Of a stretch of 64,000 bases of DNA, positions 24,829 to 34,706 are shown in pieces. The notes beneath the pieces are model-generated. The model had not been told where the DNA came from and searched no databases. It saw only the letters and a program-made list of their open reading frames with translations. Position 1 is the first letter of the stretch. Every line of letters begins with the position of its first letter. The translations under genes and the position numbers were made by a program. The DNA is from G965267425 sp965267425 (GTDB lineage Bacteria > Bacteroidota > Bacteroidia > Flavobacteriales_E > Vicingaceae), in contig OZ253959.1 of assembly GCA_965267425.1 (NCBI GenBank), positions 1,550,001-1,614,000 on the forward strand. Reading direction: 5' to 3'.

Positions 24829-26589
24829 ATGCAATCTATTCGAAACATAGCCATCATTGCCCACGTAGACCACGGTAAAACTACATTGGTTGATAAAATC
24901 ATTGATGCCTGCAAGGTGCTGGATGAAAGAAAAGAACGAAAGGAATTGATTCTTGACAACAATGATTTGGAACGTGAAAGAGGGATCACCATATTGTCCA
25001 AAAATGTTTCGGTACAATATGAAGGGGTTAAGATCAACATCATTGATACCCCTGGTCACGCCGACTTTGGAGGTGAAGTAGAGCGTGTATTGAAGATGGC
25101 GGATGGTGTCTTACTATTGGTAGATGCATTTGAAGGGCCTATGCCACAAACAAGGTTCGTATTGTCCAAGGCCATTGAATTAGGATTGAAACCCATTGTA
25201 GTCATCAATAAGGTAGATAAGGAAAATTGTCGTCCGGATGAAGTACATGAAGCGGTATTTGATTTGATGTTTAACCTGGATGCCACAGAAGATCAATTGG
25301 AATTTGAGACTTTATATGGTTCATCAAAACACGGTTGGATGTCACACCAATGGGAAAATCCAACGGATTCGATAGAACCACTGTTGCAAACCATATTGAA
25401 AGTTATTCCTGAAGCCCCTTTTGTGGAAGGAACTCCACAGATGCAAATTACTTCACTTGACTTTTCATCGTTTGTTGGGAGAATTGCCATAGGCAGGGTG
25501 TATAGAGGAACTTTGGAAGCAGGGAAAGATTACATTTTATGCAAAAGAGACGGTGTTCAGAAGAAAGTTCGCATCAAAGAATTATCAGTATTTGTTGGAT
25601 TGGGACAGGAACAAGTAACTTCTGTAAGAAGCGGCGACTTATGTGCCATTGCGGGCATTGAAGATTTCGAAATAGGGGATACATTAACTGATCTTGAGAA
25701 TCCAGAAGCCCTGCCTCGAATTTCCGTAGATGAACCTACCATGAGTATGTTGTTCACGATTAACACCTCACCATTTTTTGGCAAAGAAGGCAAATTTGTC
25801 ACATCCAGACACTTACGAGATCGATTAGTAAAGGAAACGGAAAAGAACCTTGCCCTTCGGGTATTAGAAACCGATACTGAAGATAAATTCGACGTATTTG
25901 GACGTGGAATTCTGCATTTGGCCATTTTGATTGAAACCATGCGCCGGGAAGGATATGAATTGCAAGTGGGTAAACCTCGGGTAATTGTAAAAGAAATAGA
26001 TGGCGTCAAGTGTGAACCTATTGAGTTGCTTGTGGTTGATACACCTGAGCAATATTCAGGTAAAATCATAGAATTGGTGACACAACGCAAAGGAAATATG
26101 CTGGTAATGGAACCCAAAGGAGATTTACAACATTTGGAATTTGAAATCCCATCGAGAGGTTTGATTGGATTGCGAAACAACGTACTGACGGCTACTTCTG
26201 GTGAAGCCATCATGACACATCGATTTAAGAATTTCGAAGCACACAAAGGCGATATCAATGAACGAACAAAAGGTTCGTTGGTATCTATGGAAACAGGACA
26301 GGCTTTGGCTTATGCTATTGACCGTTTGCAAGACCGTGGTCGATTTTTCATTTCTCCGGGAGAAGAAGTATATAAAGGACAAGTGATTGGCGAAAATACA
26401 CGTGACAATGATTTGGAAATCAATGTGATTAAAGGAAAGAAGATGACCAACATGCGCGCCGCAGGTTCTGATGACAATGCCAAAATTGCACCAAAGCTTG
26501 AATTTTCGTTAGAGGAATCCATGGAATACATTCGAGAAGATGAATACCTGGAGGTGACTCCCGAAAACCTGAGAATGCGTAAGATATAA
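24829..26589 (+). CDS. typA: ribosome-associated GTPase TypA/BipA
   Basis: This 586-residue translational GTPase carries G1 (AHVDHGKTT), the switch I region RERGITILSKN, G3 (DTPGHADFGGEV) and G4 (NKVDKENCRP). EF-G-like domains III and V and the BipA-specific C-terminal domain (RLQDRGRFFISPGEEVYKGQ) follow. It acts on the ribosome, with roles in 50S assembly and cold or stress adaptation in other bacteria. Length is close to the family norm. It is monocistronic and converges on yceI. Confidence 0.96.
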   Translation: MQSIRNIAIIAHVDHGKTTLVDKIIDACKVLDERKERKELILDNNDLERERGITILSKNVSVQYEGVKINIIDTPGHADFGGEVERVLKMADGVLLLVDAFEGPMPQTRFVLSKAIELGLKPIVVINKVDKENCRPDEVHEAVFDLMFNLDATEDQLEFETLYGSSKHGWMSHQWENPTDSIEPLLQTILKVIPEAPFVEGTPQMQITSLDFSSFVGRIAIGRVYRGTLEAGKDYILCKRDGVQKKVRIKELSVFVGLGQEQVTSVRSGDLCAIAGIEDFEIGDTLTDLENPEALPRISVDEPTMSMLFTINTSPFFGKEGKFVTSRHLRDRLVKETEKNLALRVLETDTEDKFDVFGRGILHLAILIETMRREGYELQVGKPRVIVKEIDGVKCEPIELLVVDTPEQYSGKIIELVTQRKGNMLVMEPKGDLQHLEFEIPSRGLIGLRNNVLTATSGEAIMTHRFKNFEAHKGDINERTKGSLVSMETGQALAYAIDRLQDRGRFFISPGEEVYKGQVIGENTRDNDLEINVIKGKKMTNMRAAGSDDNAKIAPKLEFSLEESMEYIREDEYLEVTPENLRMRKI

Positions 26590-26590
26590 T

Positions 26591-27133
26591 TCAGGAAGGT
26601 TTCAGGACACAGAATATCTTGATGGATACTTCTCTGCCAATTGAAAAACCACCTTTTGATCCAATGCTGTAGTCGTATCTATCCAGAACAAGGGTGCCTT
26701 CCAACGCACGTTTTCCCTTGTGTTCAGATTCGTTAAACTCAATTTCTACATTTTTGGAAGTTCCTTTCATGGTTAGGATTCCATTGGCCAAATAGTGCCC
26801 ACCTTCTGCCACAATCGATTTGGATTCAAATTTAATGGCGGTATAAACTGCAGATGAGAAATAATCCGGGCCTTCCAAATGCTTATCTCTGGTATCATTT
26901 CCCGTAGTTACGGAATTTGGGTCTATCTGCGCAACCATTTTTGCGCTGGATAAGTCAGCAACATTAAATTCTACCGATCCCCACATGCCATAGATTTTTC
27001 CCTCCACCGTATTGATGGCCATATTTGATACTTCAAAAGAGATGTAGGAGTCTATACTGTCTATGTTGTTCGTTTGTCCAATTCCATTTACAAACGAGAT
27101 TAACGTAAAAATGATGATGACCAGGTAACGCAT
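26591..27133 (-). CDS. YceI-family exported protein
   Basis: The protein has 180 residues with a signal peptide (about residues 1-19) and the YceI lipocalin-like barrel: SYISFEVSNMAINTVEGKIY, then NSVTTGNDTRDKHLEGPDYF and ILTMKGTSKNVEIEFN. By family knowledge members bind polyprenoid-like lipids in the periplasm; the ligand here is unknown. A perfect -7 box lies upstream. Confidence 0.88.
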   Translation of the reverse strand: MRYLVIIIFTLISFVNGIGQTNNIDSIDSYISFEVSNMAINTVEGKIYGMWGSVEFNVADLSSAKMVAQIDPNSVTTGNDTRDKHLEGPDYFSSAVYTAIKFESKSIVAEGGHYLANGILTMKGTSKNVEIEFNESEHKGKRALEGTLVLDRYDYSIGSKGGFSIGREVSIKIFCVLKPS

Positions 27134-27160
27134 GAAAAACCAATATTCTTAATTGCATTT

Positions 27161-27168
27161 CAAAGATA
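27161..27168 (-). promoter_or_regulatory. -7 promoter element of yceI
   Basis: The minus strand reads TATCTTTG, a perfect TAnnTTTG, 28 bases before the ATG at 27133. Confidence 0.55.
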
Positions 27169-27240
27169 CCCCCAAACTTCATTCGTTGGTTTGTTATTTT
27201 TCATCTTACATTTATAAAGTATGGATCCACATCGGCCGTT

Positions 27241-29064
27241 ATGAAACACCTCAGTTTTATTGGATACTTCTTATGTCTTTCGCATTTAGTATATGCACAG
27301 ATCCAATGGAATGATTGGAATGATGAAAGTTTTCATCGTGCTAAACAAGAACAAAAGTTAATTCTGGTAGACATTGGAATGGAAGGATGTACGGCTTGTC
27401 GATGGCAAGATGAAATCACGTATAGGGATCCGGAAGTTGTTCAAATCATTCAGCAACACTTTTATGCCATACAAGTTGATTGTCAGGCAAGACCAGATAT
27501 TGGTGAAATGTATTCGGATTGGTCCTGGCCGGCTACCATAATTATGAATTCGGATGGAGAACAAGTGCTCGGAATTGCCGGAAACAGAAGGCCTTCGAGT
27601 TTTATGGAAATTTTAAAGGATATCCATGCCAAAGATCAACAAGGTAATTTACAGGTTGACCCTGATATGCCTTATTCTTATCCGAAGGAGCCCATAAACG
27701 CAGATATTTCTTCCATGAGGGATTTCGTCAGAAATCAATTGGATAATTTTTATGATCATGAGTCGGGAGGATGGGGAAAGCGTTTGAAAAATAATCAACG
27801 GAGTGGAACATTTGAACAACTCATGGTGCGCCTTCGAGCTGAAAATGACAGTTCTCATTACCGGCAATTGATACAAACACTGGATGGTATGCTCCAGCAA
27901 ATTGATCCCGCTTGGGGCGGAATATTTGTTGCATCTGTGGGCGATTGGTCGTCAATTGTTCCGGAAAAAAGAATAGCCACACAAGCCACTGCTTTAACTG
28001 GGTTTGCCTACGGATATCAACTGACGAAAAACCCATCCTATTTACAAGCCATAAAGGAGATTGATAGGTACATTGTCAAATTTCTCACGGCACCTTCAGG
28101 ATTATTTTATACCAGCCAGGAAGATGATGCGCCCAATCTACCAGATTCAGTCTCAGCGCGTGAATATTACGCTATGAATGGCCTTGAAAGAAGGAGATTT
28201 GGAATTCCACCGGTAGACCATGCGGTGTATACAGATTTGAATGCTCGTTTAATTTCTGCATATGCAAAGGTTTACGAATGTACAGGGGAGAAGTTATATT
28301 TTACAAAGGCTTACCATGCTTCCAAAACATTGTTAAATCAAGCACAGACATCAGCAGGTTGGATGAGGCAATTCGTTGAGGCTGACACTAACTACGCAGG
28401 TGACAAGCGTATACGACCAATAAACTCAACCGAAACGTGCTTTTTATCACCGCAAGCATTTGCTGGCAAAGCCATGTTGGACATGTATAAAATATCACAG
28501 CATAAAGAATTTCTGGATGCCGCAGTTCGAATTGAAAGATCCATGGACAGTCTTTTGATGGACAAAAAATTAGGAGGATATTTTGCCATAGATTATTCCA
28601 AATCGGTCAAATCATTTGAAAATCGTAAGCCAATTGAATTCAACGCCATGGCAGGGTTGTTCACCTATCAACTCAGTGCATATACACAAGACTCCATGCT
28701 TACAGAAAAGTCCGTCAAGACCTTGTTGTCTGTTTATGATTCCTCAAACATTAAGAGGGAAGGACCAATTGTAGGATTCACGAGTTATGCACTGGAAATG
28801 ATGGTTGCGGGTTACGTGGAATATGCCATTGTGGTGAAAGATGAAAACGAATATTACGCAGATGAAATGTTACAACAAGTGATAAGGCAATTTGAACCCG
28901 CGAAAATTGTTCAGTTTTCAAGCCCTGACAGGTACCCTTATGCAAAAAGGCCCACATTGTATATCTGCAATCAAAACAGTTGTTCTTCACCCATTGTGCT
29001 GCTCAATGATATTTCAGAGAAATCTACGGCATTTATTAAGGCGAATATTTCCCCGTCAAATTGA
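27241..29064 (+). CDS. exported thioredoxin-fold / six-hairpin glycosidase-like protein
   Basis: The protein has 607 residues with a signal peptide (about residues 1-20). A thioredoxin-like domain (about residues 22-130) holds a CxxC pair in EGCTACRWQ and a cis-Pro-like WPATIIMN. The rest is alpha/alpha-barrel-like, as in the YyaL/SSP411 family (for example LTGFAYGYQL and FNAMAGLFTYQLSAY). YyaL-type proteins have no settled activity; the export of this one suggests a periplasmic redox or glycan role, which is inference. It is divergent from yceI. Confidence 0.78.
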   Translation: MKHLSFIGYFLCLSHLVYAQIQWNDWNDESFHRAKQEQKLILVDIGMEGCTACRWQDEITYRDPEVVQIIQQHFYAIQVDCQARPDIGEMYSDWSWPATIIMNSDGEQVLGIAGNRRPSSFMEILKDIHAKDQQGNLQVDPDMPYSYPKEPINADISSMRDFVRNQLDNFYDHESGGWGKRLKNNQRSGTFEQLMVRLRAENDSSHYRQLIQTLDGMLQQIDPAWGGIFVASVGDWSSIVPEKRIATQATALTGFAYGYQLTKNPSYLQAIKEIDRYIVKFLTAPSGLFYTSQEDDAPNLPDSVSAREYYAMNGLERRRFGIPPVDHAVYTDLNARLISAYAKVYECTGEKLYFTKAYHASKTLLNQAQTSAGWMRQFVEADTNYAGDKRIRPINSTETCFLSPQAFAGKAMLDMYKISQHKEFLDAAVRIERSMDSLLMDKKLGGYFAIDYSKSVKSFENRKPIEFNAMAGLFTYQLSAYTQDSMLTEKSVKTLLSVYDSSNIKREGPIVGFTSYALEMMVAGYVEYAIVVKDENEYYADEMLQQVIRQFEPAKIVQFSSPDRYPYAKRPTLYICNQNSCSSPIVLLNDISEKSTAFIKANISPSN

Positions 29065-29137
29065 TTTCATGTAAAATTTTTGTTGAATTGAATACGCAAT
29101 ATGTGCTTTTAGTATATTCACTTTTGAAAACAAAGGC

Positions 29138-29563
29138 ATGAACAAATTCATAGGGTTTATTCTCATTAGCTTACTGGGATTTATATCTGAATCATTGGCT
29201 CAATCGGGCTCTGATGCCGAAGAGGAATCAATTTTTGTAATTGTTGAAAAGATGCCCGAATTCCCAGGTGGCAAAGATGCCATGGACAAATATTTCGAAG
29301 ACAATATAGTCTATCCACCCAGACTTCAGGTAGAAAAACTTGATGGAGACGTTATTGCCAAATTTTACATTGACACCACAGGAAAAGTAATTGACACGGA
29401 ATTGATTAAGAAAATGCCTGAATGTCCTGAATGTGAAGAAGAAGTATTGCGATTATTGAATGCCATGCCTGATTGGAAGCCAGCATTACAAAGAGGGAAA
29501 CCCGTGAAAATTAAATACCTGTTACCGGTTACGTTTAAGTCTGGTAAATACACAAGAAATTAA
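29138..29563 (+). CDS. exported TonB C-terminal domain protein without membrane anchor
   Basis: The protein has 141 residues. A signal peptide (about residues 1-21, ending ESLAQ) is followed almost at once by a TonB C-terminal domain with MPEFPGGKDAMDKYFEDNIV and PDWKPALQRGKPVKIKYLLP. The long proline-rich or acidic linker of real TonB proteins is missing. If the signal peptide is cleaved, the domain floats free in the periplasm, so it is unlikely to transduce energy by itself. Compare the anchored protein at 11451. Confidence 0.78.
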   Translation: MNKFIGFILISLLGFISESLAQSGSDAEEESIFVIVEKMPEFPGGKDAMDKYFEDNIVYPPRLQVEKLDGDVIAKFYIDTTGKVIDTELIKKMPECPECEEEVLRLLNAMPDWKPALQRGKPVKIKYLLPVTFKSGKYTRN

Positions 29564-29589
29564 ATCAACCTAATCAACAAATACAATAC

Positions 29590-30540
29590 ATGTTAATTCA
29601 TTTCAGTAATAATATTTTTCGTCAAATAGCGGGGATAGTCCGCTATAATTACAAATCCATATTGATTTTCATCATTCTTGCTACTGTGGCGTTCGTATTA
29701 AATCATGTGTACATGATCAAAGATGCGTCATTGCCAATTGTTCCTGTCACTATTTTAGGTGGTGGTCTGGCCATCTTTTTGGCATTTAAAAACAACGCAG
29801 CTTATGACAGATGGTGGGAAGCCAGGAAAATCTGGGGAGCATTGGTCAATGATAGTCGATCATTTGGAATGGAAACTATGAGTTTGTTAACCTTGAGAGA
29901 TACGGATGCCAATGTGGATGCAGCCCTGCTCAGCAAAACGCAAAACCGTATCATAAAAAGACACCTTGCCTTCATCAATGCTTTGAGACTGGCATTACGG
30001 GACGATAATGATTGGGAACAAATTAAATCGTTATTGGAAAGTGAAGAATACGAAGAGATGTTGAAAAAGGAAAACAAGGTGACTTACCTTAATTTCAGAC
30101 AAGGTATGGATATCAATCATGCCCGGGATTTGAAGTTTATCGATGACTTCCGTCATATGGAAATGGTGCAGTTGCTCAAGAAATTCTATGATCATCAAGG
30201 AAAATGTGAGCGCATTAAAAAGACCGTTTTCCCTTATTATTACACCTACTTTACAGGCATGTTTTTGTGGTTATTCATCATATTACTGCCTTTTGCCTTA
30301 GTTGGCCCAATGATGATGAGTGCCATTCCTTTGAGCATAGCCATTTCATTTTCATTTTATATCCTTGATAAGTCTGGAAATGTCACAGAAGATCCCTTTG
30401 AAAATCGTGCCAGTGACACCCCGCTATCCGCCATATGCAGAACCATAGAAATTGATATGCTGCGACAATTGGGAAAAGAAGATGTGCCAGAACCGGTTCT
30501 TCCTGAGCAAACTTCTAGTGGTGTGAAATTCCTGCGTTAG
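29590..30540 (+). CDS. bestrophin-family anion channel
   Basis: The protein has 316 residues of the bestrophin/UPF0187 family. The diagnostic FKNNAAYDRWWEARKIWGAL is at about residues 66-85, and membrane segments lie near residues 18-55 and 215-260. By family knowledge it forms a pentameric anion or cation channel in the inner membrane. It follows the TonB-like gene by 26 bases and may be co-transcribed. Confidence 0.88.
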   Translation: MLIHFSNNIFRQIAGIVRYNYKSILIFIILATVAFVLNHVYMIKDASLPIVPVTILGGGLAIFLAFKNNAAYDRWWEARKIWGALVNDSRSFGMETMSLLTLRDTDANVDAALLSKTQNRIIKRHLAFINALRLALRDDNDWEQIKSLLESEEYEEMLKKENKVTYLNFRQGMDINHARDLKFIDDFRHMEMVQLLKKFYDHQGKCERIKKTVFPYYYTYFTGMFLWLFIILLPFALVGPMMMSAIPLSIAISFSFYILDKSGNVTEDPFENRASDTPLSAICRTIEIDMLRQLGKEDVPEPVLPEQTSSGVKFLR

Positions 30541-30572
30541 TTTTGATGTTGATCAGAATTAGTTTGATTAGA

Positions 30573-31883
30573 CTACAGCCCATTTTTCATTATTTCTTGC
30601 ACAATAGGAGGGGCAGGTGGTTGGTCGTCTGTAATTGTGATGGCTTTACCAATTAATTCATGAATATGACTGGTTTCTTTTTTATTTGAATAGTAGCTCA
30701 GAATTCTGTCTCCACGATTGACTCGATCCCCTGTTTTTCTATGAAATACTATACCAGCGCCATGATCAATTTGGTCTTCTTTTTTTAATCTTCCAGCTCC
30801 AAGTAGCCTTGCAGCCGTTCCAATTTGTTCAGCATGAATGGAACATATATATCCATTTTGAGACGCTTCAAAGAAGCATTTAATGTCTGATTTGTGCAAC
30901 AAATTCGGCTGACTACACACATCAACCTGTGTTCCTTGAGAAGTAAGCCATTCCCGCATTTTTTCCAGCGCAGTACCTGACTCAATGGAATGATTCACCA
31001 TTTCCATAAGTTCATTCTGAGAAGCATTGGGCATAGCTATACTGAGCATTTCCATGGAAATGGATTTACACAATTCGGTTAGTCGTACTTCGCCATTTCC
31101 TTTAAGCACTTCTATTGCCTCTATGACTTCAAGCACATTTCCAACGGCATGTCCCAGTGGTTCATTCATATCTGAAAGAACAGCACATGTTGGAATGCGG
31201 AATTGAGCACCAATGTCCAACATCAATTTCGCAAGCTCTTTGGCTTCTTCGAATGAAGGTAGAAAAGAACCCAGGCCAAATTTGACATCCAGCACGATAC
31301 CGTCAGCACCCGTCGCAATTTTTTTACTCATGATACTGCTTGCAATGAGTGCTTTATTCTCAACTGTTCCAGTTACGTCCCTTAATGCATACAATTTTTT
31401 ATCAGCCGGCACCAGGTTATTGGTTTGAGATCCGATAGCCAATCCTATTTCATTGACCTGATTTATCCACTCAACATCGGTAAGGCTTACATTCATTCCA
31501 GGTAAACTTTCCAATTTATCAATGGTTCCTCCTGTATGTCCCAGACCACGGCCAGCTAGCTTTGGAAATTTCACACCACAACTGGAAACAATTGGGCCAA
31601 CAATCAAAGAGGTTTTATCACCAACCCCTCCAGTGCTGTGTTTGTCAATTTTAATACCCTTTATTCCTGATAAATCCAATCGATCTCCAGAACTGACCAT
31701 GGCTTCAGTTAGGTGGTAAGACTCTTGACTATTCATTCCTTGAAAACAAACGGCCATCAACCATGCTGACGCTTGATAATCAGGAATAGTGTCATTGGTG
31801 TACGCATGGACAAACCACTGAATTTCCGATTTACTCAGTTCATTTCCCAACTTCTTTTTGGTGATTATATCAAGTGCATTCAA
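30573..31883 (-). CDS. deoA: thymidine / pyrimidine-nucleoside phosphorylase
   Basis: This 436-residue enzyme has the family signature LAGRGLGHTGGTIDKLESLP and the phosphate-binding KHSTGGVGDKTS. It cleaves thymidine or uridine with phosphate to a base and a sugar 1-phosphate in the cytoplasm. DeoA and Pdp cannot be separated by eye, so the symbol is provisional. The start overlaps the PNP stop by 4 bases; it is the last gene of the tdk-hpt-PNP-deoA operon. Confidence 0.88.
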   Translation of the reverse strand: MNALDIITKKKLGNELSKSEIQWFVHAYTNDTIPDYQASAWLMAVCFQGMNSQESYHLTEAMVSSGDRLDLSGIKGIKIDKHSTGGVGDKTSLIVGPIVSSCGVKFPKLAGRGLGHTGGTIDKLESLPGMNVSLTDVEWINQVNEIGLAIGSQTNNLVPADKKLYALRDVTGTVENKALIASSIMSKKIATGADGIVLDVKFGLGSFLPSFEEAKELAKLMLDIGAQFRIPTCAVLSDMNEPLGHAVGNVLEVIEAIEVLKGNGEVRLTELCKSISMEMLSIAMPNASQNELMEMVNHSIESGTALEKMREWLTSQGTQVDVCSQPNLLHKSDIKCFFEASQNGYICSIHAEQIGTAARLLGAGRLKKEDQIDHGAGIVFHRKTGDRVNRGDRILSYYSNKKETSHIHELIGKAITITDDQPPAPPIVQEIMKNGL

Positions 31884-32725
31884 TGGTTTACCTTCTTTTT
31901 TGATTGACTTATGATGGCTTTCATCAATGTAGAAAATTGTTGTTCCATGGATTTTGTCACGCGAATAACATTTTCATGCGTCAATTGGTTGGTTTCAATT
32001 CCTGCCGCCATATTTGAAATGCAGGAAATTCCTATGACTTCCATAGAAAGGGACTTGGCGTAAATCACTTCTGCCGTGGTTGACATGCCAATGGCGTCAG
32101 CCCCCATAAATTTCATCATGTTGATCTCAGAAGGGGTTTCATATGCAGGGCCCGGTGAATGACAATATACGCCAGCATGAAGCTTAATATCCATTTCATC
32201 AACCAATTGTAACAACTGTTGATTCCATAGTTTGGAATACGGTTTGTGCAGGTCAGTAAAAAAGGCTCCAGGATTCGCAATTTCGGCGCCAACATTCGGA
32301 TTTTTTCCCAATGTATGAATGTGATCCGTAATTAACATAAAATCTCCGGGTGAAAATGTTGTATTTATAGCTCCGGCTGCATTGGTTATCATCAGCTTGG
32401 GAATAGCGAGTGCTCCAAATATAGAAATGGGCAAGAGCAACAAGGACATATCCAGTCCTTCATACCAATGAAAACGTCCACATTGCACTAATACGTGGAT
32501 GCCGTCAATTTCTCCTGCAATGAAGTAGTTATTGTGACCATGTACGCTTGATTGAGGTAGTCCTTCTATCGTTTCAAAATCAATGTGTATACTGTGCTCA
32601 AACCAAGTATTTACCGGTGTCAGCCCCGAACCAAGAACCACGCCGATGTCAAATTTCCCGATACCAGATAGTTGTTTTATCTGCTGAGCAGCGCGAAGTG
32701 CAATCGTTGAGTGTTCGTTATTCAT
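31880..32725 (-). CDS. purine-nucleoside phosphorylase (trimeric PNP type)
   Basis: The protein has 281 residues from ATG 32725; upstream in-frame ATGs would lie inside hpt and are not needed. Family motifs are IGVVLGSGLTP, LPQSSVHGHNN, VQCGRFHWYEG, ITNAAGAINTTFSPGDFM and GPAYETPSEI. It cleaves purine nucleosides by phosphorolysis in the cytoplasm. It overlaps hpt by 8 bases and deoA by 4, which shows tight coupling in the salvage operon. Confidence 0.92.
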   Translation of the reverse strand: MNNEHSTIALRAAQQIKQLSGIGKFDIGVVLGSGLTPVNTWFEHSIHIDFETIEGLPQSSVHGHNNYFIAGEIDGIHVLVQCGRFHWYEGLDMSLLLLPISIFGALAIPKLMITNAAGAINTTFSPGDFMLITDHIHTLGKNPNVGAEIANPGAFFTDLHKPYSKLWNQQLLQLVDEMDIKLHAGVYCHSPGPAYETPSEINMMKFMGADAIGMSTTAEVIYAKSLSMEVIGISCISNMAAGIETNQLTHENVIRVTKSMEQQFSTLMKAIISQSKKKVNH

Positions 32726-33278
32726 TGTTTTCTGATAATTGATAGATTCCTGGAATATTCCTGCCAAATCCATCATAATCCATTCCATATCCAATAACAA
32801 ACGAGTTTTCTATTTCAAAACCAACAAATTTCGGTTTCAAATCATGTCTTAATGCTTTAGGTTTTAATAAAAGTGTTGCGATTTCAATACTTGCAGGATG
32901 TTTCTGTTCAAGTTCACGAATGAGTTTGGAAAGGGTATTTCCGGTATCAATAATATCTTCAAGAAGAATAATGTGCTTGTCTTTAATGGTTTCCTCGAGT
33001 CCCAAGATAATTTGATTTGAACCAGTGCTATTCATTGACTCATAAGATTTTATTCTCATAAAGGTTATCTGGGACGGAATTGTAAGGTGCTTCATTAATT
33101 CTCCGGCAAACATGAATACACCATTCAGTATACCAATAAATAATGGAGATTTGTTTTGATAGTCATGGTCAATTTCATTGGCCAACTGTCTGATTCTACC
33201 TGTAATTTTTTTTGGAGGTATAATCATTTCAAAGGATCTCTTATGAAGGTTGATCCTGTTATTCGTGAGCTTATCCAT
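32718..33278 (-). CDS. hpt: hypoxanthine phosphoribosyltransferase
   Basis: The protein has 186 residues with the PRPP-binding loop IILLEDIIDTGNTLSKLI and the C-terminal VIGYGMDYDGFGRN typical of Hpt. It converts hypoxanthine or guanine and PRPP to IMP or GMP. The start lies inside the end of tdk (8-base overlap). Confidence 0.92.
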   Translation of the reverse strand: MDKLTNNRINLHKRSFEMIIPPKKITGRIRQLANEIDHDYQNKSPLFIGILNGVFMFAGELMKHLTIPSQITFMRIKSYESMNSTGSNQIILGLEETIKDKHIILLEDIIDTGNTLSKLIRELEQKHPASIEIATLLLKPKALRHDLKPKFVGFEIENSFVIGYGMDYDGFGRNIPGIYQLSENNE

Positions 33279-33861
33279 TTAGAGCATTGTTTTTGGCCAC
33301 AAACTCACCAAGCACAAAATGCTTTCGGCAAACCGGAACATAACTTTCATTTCCCCCGATAATTACTTGATCTCCCTCATAAACAGGTTTGTTATTGACG
33401 ATTCTCATGTTCATGGTTGCTTTTCTACCACAATGACAAATGGTTCTGATTTCTTCAATGGTATCTGCAATGGCCATCAGGCATTGAGAGCCGGCAAAAG
33501 GTTCACCTCGGTAATCGCTGCGAAGACCATAACAAATGACAGGAATGTTCAATTCATCAACAATCTTGCTTAATTGCCACACCTGTTTTTTAGTAAGAAA
33601 TTGTGCTTCATCTACCAGGATGCAAGAGGGGTGTTCAATTTGGTCCATCAACCTAGAGATATCTGTATTCTCTTCCAGGCTCGTAGCTTTCATATTCAAC
33701 CCTGTTCTTGATGAAACAGTATCTATACCTGATCTGCTGTCCAACTTAGATGTGAATATGCAGACTTTGTGACCTTTCTCTTCATAATTGAATGCCACTT
33801 TGATTAGGTCAAGGGTCTTACCCGCTGCCATGGAGGAATAGCGAAAGAATAATTTGGCCAT
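33271..33861 (-). CDS. tdk: thymidine kinase (type II)
   Basis: The protein has 196 residues from ATG 33861; a GTG codon directly before it is the alternative. The P-loop reads RYSSMAAGKTLDLI, the Walker B VDEAQFL, and zinc ligands are in TICHCGRK and PVCRKHF. It phosphorylates thymidine (and deoxyuridine) in the cytoplasm. It is the first gene of the four-gene salvage operon; its promoter box ends only 4 bases before the start. Confidence 0.93.
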   Translation of the reverse strand: MAKLFFRYSSMAAGKTLDLIKVAFNYEEKGHKVCIFTSKLDSRSGIDTVSSRTGLNMKATSLEENTDISRLMDQIEHPSCILVDEAQFLTKKQVWQLSKIVDELNIPVICYGLRSDYRGEPFAGSQCLMAIADTIEEIRTICHCGRKATMNMRIVNNKPVYEGDQVIIGGNESYVPVCRKHFVLGEFVAKNNALNG

Positions 33862-33865
33862 CACA

Positions 33866-33873
33866 CAAATATC
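33866..33873 (-). promoter_or_regulatory. -7 promoter element of the tdk operon
   Basis: The minus strand reads GATATTTG, one mismatch from TAnnTTTG, ending 4 bases before ATG 33861. The same octamer occurs before the VOC and SdpR genes. It implies a nearly leaderless transcript. Confidence 0.5.
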
Positions 33874-33992
33874 ATTGGTCTATGTTAATCGAATTTTTAC
33901 TCTTTTCAAAATGATAGACGTGAATTTAAAATGATGATGAAATTTCCGATTGATATGAATTTTCCTAATCTTGACAGTACAAACGGACAATT

Positions 33993-34655
33993 ATGATCAT
34001 ACACGATTTTAATCAAAAGCCGAGTATCATGAGCCATTTTTTGGCAGAACTCAGGGATAAGGATGTTCAAAAAGATGCCATGCGTTTCAGGCGTAACCTG
34101 GAGCGAATTGCAGAAATCATGGCTTATGAGATGAGTTTACAAATGAGTTATGTTAGCCGAAACGTTCAAACACCGCTAGGCATGGCTGACATGCAGTTCA
34201 TTTCCGAAAGCATTGTGATAGCCACCATTTTGCGCGCAGGATTGCCGTTTCACCAAGGGTTTTTAAATTATTTTGACAAGGCTGAAAACGCTTTTGTATC
34301 AGCATATCGTGAATATTCGGATAGTACTGATTTTGAGGTACATGTTGATTACATTGCCACTCCGGATCTAACGGGTAAAACGTTGATTTTATGTGATCCT
34401 ATGCTTGCCACTGGTCAATCATTGAGATTGGCCTATCAAGCTTTATTGGGCTACGGCACGGCATTAAATATTCACATTGCAGGTGTGGTTGCCAGTCCAC
34501 AATGCATGACTTATATACAAGAACATTTTCCGGAAAACACTCATGTGTGGGTGGCGGCTATTGATAAAGAGCTTTCATCAAAATCATACATCGTTCCAGG
34601 TTTAGGTGATGCTGGGGATTTGGCGTACGGAGAAAAACTCAGGATGAATAAATGA
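33993..34655 (+). CDS. upp: uracil phosphoribosyltransferase
   Basis: The protein has 220 residues with LRAGLPFHQGF, the PRPP loop LILCDPMLATGQSL and the uracil-binding C-terminus IVPGLGDAGDLAYGEKL. It converts uracil and PRPP to UMP. It is divergent from tdk and convergent with cdd. A weak -7 box (TAATCTTG) lies at 33966. Confidence 0.93.
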   Translation: MIIHDFNQKPSIMSHFLAELRDKDVQKDAMRFRRNLERIAEIMAYEMSLQMSYVSRNVQTPLGMADMQFISESIVIATILRAGLPFHQGFLNYFDKAENAFVSAYREYSDSTDFEVHVDYIATPDLTGKTLILCDPMLATGQSLRLAYQALLGYGTALNIHIAGVVASPQCMTYIQEHFPENTHVWVAAIDKELSSKSYIVPGLGDAGDLAYGEKLRMNK

Positions 34656-34671
34656 GTGATTTCGTTTGAAG

Positions 34672-34694
34672 AAGGAATGAATGGTATTCCTTTT
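34672..34694 (+). terminator. weak hairpin terminator between upp and cdd
   Basis: Arms AAGGAAT and ATTCCTT with a 7-base loop are followed by further T. It may serve upp. Confidence 0.4.
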
Positions 34695-34706
34695 GAACTG
34701 TGGTGT

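Noticed and set aside
25557..26258. Long open frame on the minus strand (233 codons) inside typA
   Set aside because: It is antisense to a highly conserved gene and its translation resembles no protein family; it is a shadow frame.
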